This document shows, piece by piece, positions 7,818-16,895 of a stretch of DNA of 44,007 nucleotides (position 1 is the stretch's first letter; each line of letters begins with the position of its first letter). Location: NCBI GenBank assembly GCA_014803765.1, contig JAAVBC010000013.1, positions 6,495 to 50,501 on the forward strand, written 5' to 3'. A program made the translations under genes and the position numbers. Source of the DNA: Bacteroides sp. (GTDB lineage Bacteria; Bacteroidota; Bacteroidia; Bacteroidales; Muribaculaceae). The notes under the pieces are model-generated. The model searched no databases and was not told where the DNA came from. It saw only the letters and a program-made list of their open reading frames with translations.

Positions 7818-10800
7818 ATGAAGAAAATCTTACTTTCCCTCTTCTGCTTGATTGCGGTCGCCGCCACGGCGTTCGCCAAGGAAATAACAGAAGAGTTGAC
7901 GGCAAAGATGTTCGGTGTAAACGGGTCAAGCTATAAAGATTATAGCTATACATCCTCTGAAACCGGCATTACCTATGGGACATATACCGCCCTGAACAAA
8001 GAAATTTTCCAATTCAAGAAAACCAGCGTCGGATTATTTATTTCTGATAATCCACAGGGATTAATCATCAAGAAAATAGAATTTCCCGTAGGTAGTGATT
8101 TGGTGGACGCTGCTACCTCGGCAGTAAATGCAAGTCACACTGCTTATACTAAGGACACTTATAATTCCGGCTCCCAAATTGGTTCGGGCTCAAAAACTAT
8201 TAATTCAGTTGATTTCCCCTCAACTGATAACTATGAATACTTTTCATTCTACAGTACAAAAAATGCCTGGTATGTAACAAAGTTTGTGATTACTTACGAA
8301 GTTCCGGACGAACCTGCACCCGGCACTGAGGTTTCTGCCGAGGATCTGACTCTTGAAGTAGGGAACTCAGCAAAAATCTCTTATTCTTGCTCTGATCCGA
8401 ACGCTGTTATCTCTTACGAGTATGACCATGTCGGGCTTTCTATTGATGAAGCGGCGCATACCCTTACTGGTCTGAAAGAGGGTGAGTACTCCGTCACTAT
8501 CAATGCTTCTGTCGATGGCGAAGTAACAGCTTCCAATACTTTCAATGTAACTGTTCTTGGTCAGATCGAGCTTATACTTAACGCTATCAATCCGATTAAG
8601 ACCATTATCGGCAATTCAGTAGAGATTCCTGTTTCCAATAACCTTTCCCTCACCGGAAGCGCTATTGTATATGGCTTTGAAGTTACAGAAGGTGACGCGA
8701 ACGGTCTTTCCTTCTCCGGCTTAACAATGAAAGCTCTTGCAGCCGGCACTTACACAGTAAAGCTGGAAGCAATCGGCGAATACCTGGATAATGTCTACGA
8801 AGCTGAGCCTATCTATTTTTCTGTTGAGGTAGAAGATATAACAACATATCATATACTTAATGCGAGTGATCTGGAAAAACTTAAAAGAGCTGATATCCTA
8901 ATAGTATCAAATACAGATAATGCTGTAATGGGTTCAGTCAATGGATCTTCATATTTCAATACAATTAATGGAGATCCTAAAATCGATCAAAACACTACGG
9001 ATATTCCTGAAAACTCAGCTTATAATGTTGTGAAGTTGGAGAAGGTTGCAGGTAAAGATAATGCATATACTCTGAAGAGTAACACCGGTAAATACATTGT
9101 CGGAACCAAAGAAGACACAAATCCTAAAGAAGCTATCGTGAGCTTTAATAATAAGGGAGTGTTAAAAATTCAATTTGACAATAGCTACTTTCAGTATAAT
9201 TCCGGTGCGAATCCGACTCGCTTCAGAACTTATGCAAGCACGAGCAACCAAACAGATATTCAAATCTACTATAACCCTGCAACGATTGAGTGGACCGACG
9301 AATATGAGATGTACATCACGACCGAGAATCTTACAATCCCTTACAACACTATCGGTCATCTTGACAACATCACTTTCACTCCCGCTCTGAATAACTACAC
9401 TGATGTTAAAATCAGCTATGAGCGTCCGGAAGGTTCTGAACTGAACTTTACCCGCCATGAGGATGCTATCGATGAAGTGATCGGCACCAAGCCCGGCAAG
9501 TACGAAATCACTGTCAACTTCGAGGGCACACGCAACGGCAAAGTCTACACCGCTTCCGAAACTTTCTTCCTCACTGTCGAAAAGGATGAGAATCCGGAAA
9601 AACTTATAATCACTACTCATGATGTGGAGGCTATGGTCAACGAACCCGCTGACCTTAACATTGAGTTCAACACCAACATCAAGGAGGGTGAAATTGAGTT
9701 TATCTACGATTCTGAAAAGGTTGAATTCCTCGGTCACACCGACGAAGGTCAGAATGTAGAGGGTATTCAGGTTATCGGTAAGGAAGTCGGCGAATTTGAA
9801 GTGTCAGTCAAAGTCGTAGCAACCCGCGGCACTCACGACTACAACGAGACAGCCACTTTCAAAGTAATCGTTAAGCCTGCCCCTGTCCGCTACTTAAAAC
9901 TGACATCTCTTGATGAGATAGAAAAGAGTGCGAACATCATCATCGCGGCAGCCCCCGCAACCTCCAAGGGAGATAAATGGATGATGGGCGAACCTGATGG
10001 AAAGTATCGTAAACACATTGCAGCTACCGACCGATTCTCGAGTGACAATACAACCCTTACTCCTCTTGAAAATGATGCTTATTCTCTTCTTGTAATGTCC
10101 AAGAATCCTGAAAGCGACGGCAGCTACAGCTTTAAGGAAACTGATGGCAAATACATGACTTCTACAAGTCAAGGGACTATGTCCAAAGTAGAGAAAGAAG
10201 CATTCTGGAAAGTTTCATTCGACAAAGACGGGAATACAATATTGACCGCTCCCGGAGGTAACTACGCTCTTCAGGCAAATTCATCTACTCCGCGTTTCAA
10301 TACTTACTCTAACCCTCTGCAGGAGATCCAGATCTACTACGATCCGATGTCGGTGGAGCACTTCGACGAGAACGACATGACAATCACTGCTGAGTCTGTA
10401 TTCGTTCCCTATCAGGAGACTATTGAGCTGAACAACCTCACATTCTCAAATCCCCTTGAGAATTACTCTGACGTAGCAATCTCTTACACTTATGAGGAGG
10501 ACGCGGAGAATCCTCAGCTCACTCTCTCAGTAAATGAGGAGGGCAAGACTTCAGTGACAGGTAATGTCTCCGGCATATATGATGTGACAGCTCACTTCTC
10601 GGGCGTTATCGGCGAAAAGACTTACACTGCTCAGCGTACATTCGCACTCACTGTCGGTCAGAACCCTGCTCCTGAAAAACTGGAAATCATCGCTAACGAC
10701 ATCAAGGTTGTAGTTAACCAGGTTGCAGATCTCGACATCCGCTTCAACACTCCTATCAACCGCGATGAAATGACATTCTCACACATCTACGAAGGTGAAG

Positions 10801-12836
10801 AGAAAGCTCTTGAACTCCTCGGCGACACTGACGAGAGCAAGGATGTAGAGGGTCTGAAAGTGAAGGGTCTGAAAGTCGGCACATATTTGGCGACTATCAA
10901 GGTTGTTGCGGATCGCGGCGACCGCCATTATGAAGAGTCAGTTGACTTCTACGTGACAGTGCAGAACGCACCCCGAACATTCGAGAAAGTGACCGCACTT
11001 CAGCAGCTCGGGGCTAACGCTACAGTCGTAATTACGGCAGCTCCCGTAGGTGGCACAGGCGTTAATAAAGATCAGAAATGGGTAATGAGCAACAACGCAG
11101 GTTCTGCAACCGGCACTCGCGATGAAATCGAGGCATCCGGAAGCTTCTCTGCCGACAACGCAACTCTTACTCAGACCGACGATGATGACTTCGCAGTGTT
11201 CGAACTCGTCAAGAAGAGCGGCGTATCAGAATATGCCCTCCGCGAAAAGAACACAGGCAAATATCTTATCAGCTCGAATAAGGGATTCGCCACTTCCGAT
11301 GATATCGCTTATTGGACAGCATCCATGAACGAAGCGAATGTAGTGTTGACCTACAACGGCGAAACCCTCCGCGCATATTCAAGCGGCGCGACTACTTACT
11401 TCAAGCCCTACACTGATGCAACCACCGGCAGACCCGTTCAGCTCTACATGCTTCAGCAGGAGGCTGCTCCTCTCAGAAACATCACTCTGACTTGGACTGA
11501 TATCGAAGACAAAACTCTCAGCGGCACTGTCAGAAAGGAACTATGGTTTGAGAAATCTCAGGAGAATTCCGGTCAGCTTGCACTCGGCAACTTCTTCTTC
11601 CAACTCAACGCACTTGAGAACGGCGAGGAAGTGAAGGAGTTCCCCCTCGATCTTCTTGATGTGCGTGCATCATATCAGGGCAGCAAGTATCCAGATGCTT
11701 CCGCAGCATGGGCAGACTCGGAACTATCCTACACACACCCCGGCACATATCGCCTCACAGTCGCTCCCAAGTCAGGCATCGACTTCACAGGGGAATGGAA
11801 TGTGACATATCCCAAGCAGCTCAACGTAGTGATCACGGCTCTCAAGCCTGACTTCCACACTATTCAGGCTCTCGGCACTGATCATGTAAAGACTGCCTAC
11901 GAAGCGGGCACACACGGCATGGGTGAATATGAGATTTATCTCGACGATCCCGACACATTCTTCGACGAGGCTTACACCGAACTGATGGAAGCTGCCATCA
12001 CACCCGAATTCGAATCTGAATGGGTTGAGGAAATCCATGGCATGAATGAGGATATGCACGAACAGTTCCATTACCTCTACTATGCTGATCCGATCGTAGA
12101 GTATCTTGATCAGAACACTCTCTGGTTTGACGCTACAGTAGCCGGCAACTATACTCTTACCATCAAGGCGAAAGAGCAGTACAGACATTGGTTTGAGACT
12201 GCATCGGTCGCTATGCCTCTCTCAATTGTGCCGACCTTCGAAGGATTCGACATCGAGAAGGCTCACATGAATGAGGCTACGGGTGAATGGACACTCGAGG
12301 TCTGGGAGAAGGATCTCGCAGAACTCGGCGGCAATGTCAATGAGATCGGTGCGGATCATGATTACTTCAAGTCCTGCCGATTCTGTCTGACTCATGGCGG
12401 CGATCTCTTCTATAAGCTTACACGCACTCAGGAAGTACCCGGCATAGATGAAGGCAACGGTGAAGATCCCTTCGCTGACCCCCGCCGTGTTATCCGCCGC
12501 GCCGCTTCTTCAGATGAGGATCTCCTCGCAGCAGGCTACACAAAGGCTGAGCGCGATTCTTCCGAAGCTGCCCGCACAGCACCCGTCGACCTCCGCAACG
12601 TTGAGAGCCTTACTCTCGTACAGCGTGTCAACGGCGTTCAGAGCGAACCCAAGGAGATCTCCTTCAGCGGAGGTGTGACTACAACCGTGAAGGAAATCGA
12701 GTTCGGCTCCGAGGATGAATTCGACAGTGAAGATGAGTTCTACACACTCGATGGTCTGCGTGTTCAGGCTCCCCTCGCGCCCGGCATGTATATCCGCCGT
12801 TCGGCAAAGAGTGCAGGTGTGATTCTCGTGCGCTGA
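7818..12836 (+). CDS. Very large secreted multi-module protein with sorting-like C-terminal tail
   Basis: This protein of 1672 residues has a clear signal peptide ending in AFA/KE near residue 21. After an N-terminal beta-rich domain (~21-170) and Ig-like segments, three related modules begin at about 341, 691 and 1053. Each has a start like ADILIVSN / ANIIIAAAP / ATVVITAAP, a middle GKYIVGT / GKYMTST / GKYLISS, and an end like QIYYNP / QIYYDP / QLYMLQ. The first two are followed by two Ig-like units. The C-terminus FYTLDGLRV...GMYIRR...ILVR resembles the type A sorting tail of Bacteroidetes secreted proteins and also the tail of the protein at 26941. I infer an exported, perhaps surface-attached adhesin-like or ligand-binding protein; I see no enzymatic motif. 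It stands alone between a repeat block and a terminator. Confidence 0.75.
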   Translation: MKKILLSLFCLIAVAATAFAKEITEELTAKMFGVNGSSYKDYSYTSSETGITYGTYTALNKEIFQFKKTSVGLFISDNPQGLIIKKIEFPVGSDLVDAATSAVNASHTAYTKDTYNSGSQIGSGSKTINSVDFPSTDNYEYFSFYSTKNAWYVTKFVITYEVPDEPAPGTEVSAEDLTLEVGNSAKISYSCSDPNAVISYEYDHVGLSIDEAAHTLTGLKEGEYSVTINASVDGEVTASNTFNVTVLGQIELILNAINPIKTIIGNSVEIPVSNNLSLTGSAIVYGFEVTEGDANGLSFSGLTMKALAAGTYTVKLEAIGEYLDNVYEAEPIYFSVEVEDITTYHILNASDLEKLKRADILIVSNTDNAVMGSVNGSSYFNTINGDPKIDQNTTDIPENSAYNVVKLEKVAGKDNAYTLKSNTGKYIVGTKEDTNPKEAIVSFNNKGVLKIQFDNSYFQYNSGANPTRFRTYASTSNQTDIQIYYNPATIEWTDEYEMYITTENLTIPYNTIGHLDNITFTPALNNYTDVKISYERPEGSELNFTRHEDAIDEVIGTKPGKYEITVNFEGTRNGKVYTASETFFLTVEKDENPEKLIITTHDVEAMVNEPADLNIEFNTNIKEGEIEFIYDSEKVEFLGHTDEGQNVEGIQVIGKEVGEFEVSVKVVATRGTHDYNETATFKVIVKPAPVRYLKLTSLDEIEKSANIIIAAAPATSKGDKWMMGEPDGKYRKHIAATDRFSSDNTTLTPLENDAYSLLVMSKNPESDGSYSFKETDGKYMTSTSQGTMSKVEKEAFWKVSFDKDGNTILTAPGGNYALQANSSTPRFNTYSNPLQEIQIYYDPMSVEHFDENDMTITAESVFVPYQETIELNNLTFSNPLENYSDVAISYTYEEDAENPQLTLSVNEEGKTSVTGNVSGIYDVTAHFSGVIGEKTYTAQRTFALTVGQNPAPEKLEIIANDIKVVVNQVADLDIRFNTPINRDEMTFSHIYEGEEKALELLGDTDESKDVEGLKVKGLKVGTYLATIKVVADRGDRHYEESVDFYVTVQNAPRTFEKVTALQQLGANATVVITAAPVGGTGVNKDQKWVMSNNAGSATGTRDEIEASGSFSADNATLTQTDDDDFAVFELVKKSGVSEYALREKNTGKYLISSNKGFATSDDIAYWTASMNEANVVLTYNGETLRAYSSGATTYFKPYTDATTGRPVQLYMLQQEAAPLRNITLTWTDIEDKTLSGTVRKELWFEKSQENSGQLALGNFFFQLNALENGEEVKEFPLDLLDVRASYQGSKYPDASAAWADSELSYTHPGTYRLTVAPKSGIDFTGEWNVTYPKQLNVVITALKPDFHTIQALGTDHVKTAYEAGTHGMGEYEIYLDDPDTFFDEAYTELMEAAITPEFESEWVEEIHGMNEDMHEQFHYLYYADPIVEYLDQNTLWFDATVAGNYTLTIKAKEQYRHWFETASVAMPLSIVPTFEGFDIEKAHMNEATGEWTLEVWEKDLAELGGNVNEIGADHDYFKSCRFCLTHGGDLFYKLTRTQEVPGIDEGNGEDPFADPRRVIRRAASSDEDLLAAGYTKAERDSSEAARTAPVDLRNVESLTLVQRVNGVQSEPKEISFSGGVTTTVKEIEFGSEDEFDSEDEFYTLDGLRVQAPLAPGMYIRRSAKSAGVILVR

Positions 12837-12916
12837 TTCAATCACAGATTTTCTCCCGTAGGAGCGACACTTTCTGTTAGCGCTAAAATGCTCCGTCGGG
12901 AGCAAATCTCCCCAAT

Positions 12917-12954
12917 AAGATGGTATGCCATATCCGGCATACCATCTTTTTTTA
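12917..12954 (+). terminator. Rho-independent terminator
   Basis: A 13-bp stem AAGATGGTATGCC/GGCATACCATCTT with a 6-nt loop is followed by TTTTTT, 80 nt after the stop codon of the large secreted protein. Confidence 0.85.
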
Positions 12955-12989
12955 TTATCACAGTCGTCCGCTAAACCATAATGAGTTGA

Positions 12990-13182
12990 GTCCAACCCGC
13001 GGAAGCGGGTTGCCTAACCGGAAGCCTCAACGCCAACAACCACTGAGCACTGATACAGCAGTTAGGCAACCCGCTCCGCAGGTTGGAGGATACTATGTCA
13101 GGTTACGAGTCCGCAGGTTTCAGCGCTGCGCGCTTCAACCTGCGGTTAACAGTTAGGCAACCCGCTTCCGCGGGTTGGTTAC
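12990..13182. repeat. Family B palindromic repeat, cluster B2
   Basis: The half unit CCAACCCGCGGAAGCGGGTT is at ~12992-13011 and an inverted half unit at ~13057-13086. A full inverted unit (~13110-13182) contains the elements found at 24781-24850: AACCCGC/GCGGGTT stem, TTAACCG, and a GGTTTCAGCGC/GCGCTTCAACC stem. It fills the 460-nt gap between the secreted protein and the glycosyltransferase gene. Confidence 0.75.
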
Positions 13183-13220
13183 TATGCCCCCCAATTTTTA
13201 GCGGAGTAAAAATTTTTTAT

Positions 13221-13228
13221 TATCTTTG
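13221..13228 (+). promoter_or_regulatory. Bacteroidetes -7 element TATCTTTG
   Basis: An exact TAnnTTTG match 70 nt before the glycosyltransferase ATG. It is followed by short AT-rich repeats of the type TTATAGTTTATAAG (13239-13275). Confidence 0.6.
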
Positions 13229-13297
13229 CCCGCATAGATTATAGGTTATAGTTTATAAGTTATAGTTTAGGGTTTAGAGCCAAAAGGATATTGATTC

Positions 13298-14407
13298 ATG
13301 CACGCAGCCTTTATTCATCAGCGGATTCCGAAAGAGAGTGTCACGGGCGCCCACGCCTATGATGCCCTGCTTGCCCGCGAGCTTGATTCCGTAGGAGTGT
13401 GCGAGATAATGGAGGCAGGCTCCCGCAAATTCTCGGCGCCCCTGAGCAATCTCCGACTTTGGCGAAGGCTGAGGGGAAAATCGGGAAAATATGATTTAGT
13501 AATCTTCAACTCTTCCAAATTTCTCTATTTCCTGCCTTTAGCACTGATTCTGCGCCTTTCCGGCGTCCGCACTGCCGCAACCCATCATCTTCCCATCTAT
13601 AAAGAATTTAGAGGCTTAAAACGCCTTATTTATCGTTTGGGCGAGGCTGCCTTCCTCCGCAGCGTAAAGATTGTGATAAGTCCGAGCCCCTACATCTCGG
13701 AGGAACTTAAAAGCTGCTATGGAATCACTCCCCTGTATATCCCGATTCCGTTTTCTCCCGTCCAGGAAATTTCCGCTCCCGGAATATCTGCTCCTGAAAT
13801 ATTAAGCTCAGCCGAATCTGATTCATCGCCTGCCGAACGGATGGTCAATAAGGCGGGACGTCTGCTTTATACCGCTACGATTGAACCGCGCAAAGGACTC
13901 CTGGATGCCGTGAAGGCTATGGCTGTCATGAAAAGACACGGAGTGGAGTGTCGGCTGGATGTTGCCGGCACGGTGAGGAATAAAAAATACTTTGAGGAAG
14001 TGAAAAGGGTGATTGCCGCAGAGGGACTTGAGGTCAGATTTCTCGGGCAGTTAACCCAACGGGAATTGGGAGCATTACGCCGGAAGGCTGATGTATTTCT
14101 CTTTCCGACCTACGGCGAAGGGTATGGAATGGCACTTTGCGAGGCGATGCAATATGGGCTCCCGACTGTAAGCTACGACAATACGAGTATCCCCTATCTG
14201 ATAAAGAATAATGTAAACGGCATCTATGTCCCTACCGGGGACATAGATGCGTTAGCCGAGGCTAACGAAAGGCTGCTGAGCGATCCTGCGCTCCGCCGCC
14301 GGATCGCCGCCGGCGCCTTCCGCAGTGCCCTCGCCCTCCCCGGCATCGCCGACTTCCGACGCGCCCTTCAGCAGCTGATAGTCAGGGGATCGGAAGGATC
14401 TTGCTGA
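13298..14407 (+). CDS. Glycosyltransferase family 4-type (GT-B fold)
   Basis: This 369-residue protein has two Rossmann-like halves. The C-terminal half holds the donor-binding pattern GEGYGMALCEAMQYGLPTVS, with the two Glu residues seven apart that mark family 1/4 retaining glycosyltransferases, followed by NGIYVPTGDIDALA. The N-terminal half has HQRIPKESVTGAHAYDALL, typical of the acceptor domain. It probably transfers a nucleotide-sugar residue during cell-surface polysaccharide or glycolipid synthesis at the inner face of the membrane; the sugar cannot be told. It is not in a visible polysaccharide cluster. Its 3' end overlaps the 3' end of the opposite-strand LRR gene by 26 bp. Confidence 0.85.
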   Translation: MHAAFIHQRIPKESVTGAHAYDALLARELDSVGVCEIMEAGSRKFSAPLSNLRLWRRLRGKSGKYDLVIFNSSKFLYFLPLALILRLSGVRTAATHHLPIYKEFRGLKRLIYRLGEAAFLRSVKIVISPSPYISEELKSCYGITPLYIPIPFSPVQEISAPGISAPEILSSAESDSSPAERMVNKAGRLLYTATIEPRKGLLDAVKAMAVMKRHGVECRLDVAGTVRNKKYFEEVKRVIAAEGLEVRFLGQLTQRELGALRRKADVFLFPTYGEGYGMALCEAMQYGLPTVSYDNTSIPYLIKNNVNGIYVPTGDIDALAEANERLLSDPALRRRIAAGAFRSALALPGIADFRRALQQLIVRGSEGSC

Positions 14408-15281
14408 ATAGGCTCCAGCCGTGATGGTAGGTGTAATATTTGAGGGAAGCGGCAGGGACGTAGAGAACGCAGCGGGCGTAAGCGTCAGTATTGTCCGGCT
14501 CAAAGGGGTAACTGTTGCATTCGAAGCGCGGGGGTTTCGTCGCCGGTTCGATAATCTCCTGCAGGGATTCGCAGGAACTGAAGACGAGTTCGCCGAGCTG
14601 ATTATAAGACTTCGGGAGTCGCACTTTGCGAAGTCCCCGACAATCTGAAAAGGCGTATGATTCTATCTTCGTAACCCCGGCAGGAATGACTACCTCCTCC
14701 AGACTGAGACAATGAGAAAAGGCATTCATCCCTATCTCCCTTAAATCTTCGGGCATACGGAACTCTTCAAGTTTTTCGCAACCTGCAAAAGCGAAGTCCC
14801 TAATCTCCCTGACCTCCCCGTTCATGCTGACCCCCTCCAGACTGACACACCGCAGGAAACACTCTTTCGGAATAAACCATACCCCTCTAGGAATATCCAT
14901 CCGCCGCAGACTCTGACACTCTCGGAAAGCGCCGTCGCCCAATCCCATTATTCCGGCGGGAAGGTTCACTTCCTCAAGCTCCGTACATTCAGCAAAAGCA
15001 TACGCTCCGATTGCCCTGCATTCAGACCCTTCTGCAAATTCCACCCTTTTCAAGCCCTTTATTCCGGCAAAAGCATAGTCCGGCACACGACGCACCGAGG
15101 CAGGGACAGTAATCACACTGTCCCCCTCGCTCCATCCATACTTCTCGGCGTAATTTCCGACACGCAAGGCAGCCGCCGGCGCCGTCGATTGTGCGGACAC
15201 CCCGGAAGGAGCGCACAAAAGAACACAGGCGCCGATAGCGACGCCTGCCTTCATCAATATCTCGTTAATGTTTCTCTTCAT
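14382..15281 (-). CDS. Secreted BspA-like leucine-rich repeat protein (LRR_5)
   Basis: The protein has 299 residues. I chose the ATG at 15281 because it opens a signal peptide (MKRNINEILMKAGV... ending SGVSAQ); the frame stays open further upstream only through the previous gene. About seven repeats of ~23 residues follow, of the form AFAxCxxLEEVxLPxGVxxIxxY, typical of BspA-type LRR_5 proteins of Bacteroidetes and their hosts' parasites. The last part (VLYVPAASLKYYTYHHGWSLFSKI) is the usual ending of this family. The role is probably extracellular binding. It is the last gene of the minus-strand block and overlaps the end of the preceding gene by 17 bp. Confidence 0.85.
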   Translation of the reverse strand: MKRNINEILMKAGVAIGACVLLCAPSGVSAQSTAPAAALRVGNYAEKYGWSEGDSVITVPASVRRVPDYAFAGIKGLKRVEFAEGSECRAIGAYAFAECTELEEVNLPAGIMGLGDGAFRECQSLRRMDIPRGVWFIPKECFLRCVSLEGVSMNGEVREIRDFAFAGCEKLEEFRMPEDLREIGMNAFSHCLSLEEVVIPAGVTKIESYAFSDCRGLRKVRLPKSYNQLGELVFSSCESLQEIIEPATKPPRFECNSYPFEPDNTDAYARCVLYVPAASLKYYTYHHGWSLFSKILPIP

Positions 15282-15873
15282 AATTCGGGCTTTGCAGATG
15301 AGGAGCCGGGATAAGGGAATGTTCCGGCATGGGAGGATATATCTTGCTGACATCGGCTGTGTCTACTTCTGTCACTATAATCCTGCTGTCGCCGCGCCAG
15401 GGGAGTGTCCCCTTGAATGTCTTATATTTCACACGCGCCGGAATGTTGGCGAGCTGCAAGCGCAGAAGTTCCGCCGCCACGTGATCATCGGTAGTGGAGA
15501 ACTGCATATCGCCGGCGTAGGGCTGAATCGTGTCGGCAAGCGATTTGTAAGGGAGCAACACCCCCTCGAAGGTCTTGAAGATCGTGCCGCGTCGCTCAAT
15601 CTTCTCTACATAGCCGTATTGATAACTATTCTCCACATACGGACTGAAGTAATAGAGATAGAGTGCAATTCCCGCGCCGCATAAAATACCGAACAGAGCG
15701 AGCATTACCCACATTTTCCAGTTGCGGGCTGCCGGGCGGATATGTTCCCACTCATCATCGCGCTCGTAATAACGCGGATCATCGGGCTTGAATTCCGGCT
15801 GCTTGGGCGTTTTCTTCACCTCCGCATTTGCGGGAGCGTCGAAATAATCTTCATTGTCGTTATCTTGAAACAT
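15265..15873 (-). CDS. Hypothetical protein with one transmembrane helix
   Basis: This 202-residue protein is not one I recognise. It has an acidic/charged N-terminal ~50 residues with several Tyr and Pro (DPRYYERDDEWEHIRPA), one membrane helix (~53-73, MWVMLALFGILCGAGIALYLYYF), and a ~125-residue domain beyond it that contains GTIFKTFEGVLLPYKS and VAAELLRLQLANIPARVKY. The topology suggests a cytoplasmic tail and a periplasmic domain. It overlaps the flippase-like gene by 14 bp upstream and the LRR gene by 17 bp downstream, so it is almost certainly translated from the same mRNA. Confidence 0.75.
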   Translation of the reverse strand: MFQDNDNEDYFDAPANAEVKKTPKQPEFKPDDPRYYERDDEWEHIRPAARNWKMWVMLALFGILCGAGIALYLYYFSPYVENSYQYGYVEKIERRGTIFKTFEGVLLPYKSLADTIQPYAGDMQFSTTDDHVAAELLRLQLANIPARVKYKTFKGTLPWRGDSRIIVTEVDTADVSKIYPPMPEHSLIPAPHLQSPNYEEKH

Positions 15874-16885
15874 TCTTCTTCGAAAATATTATGTAAGCCA
15901 TTGTATAGATACCTAAGATGACGAGCATCACGGTCTGCCCCGTCCATTGGAGCATGGAGAAGGCTGTGCCTTGCGCATCGGAAATGCCGTAGATGGCGAG
16001 TCCGAACATGATTGCGATATTCCAGGGACCCAGACCGCCGTTGCTGGGGACAGCCATACCGATTGAACTGAGCACGAATGCCACCAGACAGGGCACGAGT
16101 CCGAACGCCAATCCGGGTTCCGAACAGAGTTCGCGTGTAAAGGGGAATGCGAAGAACGCCACATAAAGCTGCAGATAATAGCATCCCCAGAGCAGGAAGG
16201 TCAGCAATATGAATCTTCCTCTCCCTTTCATGCGGGCTACGGAGGCAAATCCTTGCCAAAGTTCCTTACCCCAATTTTTCAGTTTGCCGACAAACCCGGA
16301 GTTGCGACCGATCCAAAGGAGCAGCAGGCAGATTCCGCAGAATCCGAAAAGAGAGACCCATGTCAGAGGGTCAGCTGCAAGTTTGAGCATATCCCTCCCT
16401 ATCGGATACTTAGTCAGGAACGCCTCCAATGCCGGGGCAGCTATGATGAATGTCAGCAGAAGGAGCGTCGCGACTGCCAATGTGTCGGCAAGACGATCGG
16501 AGACCATACTGCCGAGCACAGTCGTCATCGGGGCTTTCTGCCGCTTGGCAATATACGTGCATCGCCATATCTCTCCAAGACGCGGAAATACGAGATTCAG
16601 GGCATAGCATCCGAAAATGGAGCAGCATAGCGCCATAAAGGGTGGGCGAATCCCGAGGGAATCGAGTTGCAGCCGCCAGCGCGCCGCCCTTATGATATGC
16701 GACACGATGCTTAGGAGCATGGCGAAGAGAATCCACCAATAGTCGACACCATGGGAGATAATCTCCATCATCTCCGAGAAGTTCACCTTCTTGAAGAGAT
16801 AATAGAGGAGCAGGATCGTCAATGCCAGAGGCACGACGATCCTCACCGTCATTGAGATTATCTTGTCTGTCTTTAGTCCGGACAT
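15860..16885 (-). CDS. Flippase-like integral membrane protein (LPG synthase TM / UPF0104 family)
   Basis: This 341-residue protein (starting at ATG 16885, 10 nt after the GH31 stop codon) has about eight hydrophobic helices. It has the family pattern VNFSEMMEIISHGVDYWWILFAM near the N-terminus, ARWRLQL and the loop LNLVFPRLGEIWRCTYIAKR. It ends with SIGMAVPSNGGLGPWNIAIMFGL, the PxxGGlG motif of the lysylphosphatidylglycerol synthase transmembrane domain. It has no catalytic aminoacyl-transferase domain, so a lipid or lipid-linked substrate flippase or uncharacterised transporter is more likely than an LPG synthase. The frame is open 32 codons upstream, but into the GH31 gene and without a good N-terminus. 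Confidence 0.85.
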   Translation of the reverse strand: MSGLKTDKIISMTVRIVVPLALTILLLYYLFKKVNFSEMMEIISHGVDYWWILFAMLLSIVSHIIRAARWRLQLDSLGIRPPFMALCCSIFGCYALNLVFPRLGEIWRCTYIAKRQKAPMTTVLGSMVSDRLADTLAVATLLLLTFIIAAPALEAFLTKYPIGRDMLKLAADPLTWVSLFGFCGICLLLLWIGRNSGFVGKLKNWGKELWQGFASVARMKGRGRFILLTFLLWGCYYLQLYVAFFAFPFTRELCSEPGLAFGLVPCLVAFVLSSIGMAVPSNGGLGPWNIAIMFGLAIYGISDAQGTAFSMLQWTGQTVMLVILGIYTMAYIIFSKKNVSR

Positions 16886-16895
16886 TATATTTGAC

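Noticed and set aside
9162..9737. 191-codon antisense frame inside the large secreted protein gene
   Set aside because: Shadow of the coding strand; no start context or domain.
15860..16885. Functional lysylphosphatidylglycerol synthase
   Set aside because: Only the transmembrane flippase-like domain is present; the catalytic aminoacyl-transfer domain is missing.
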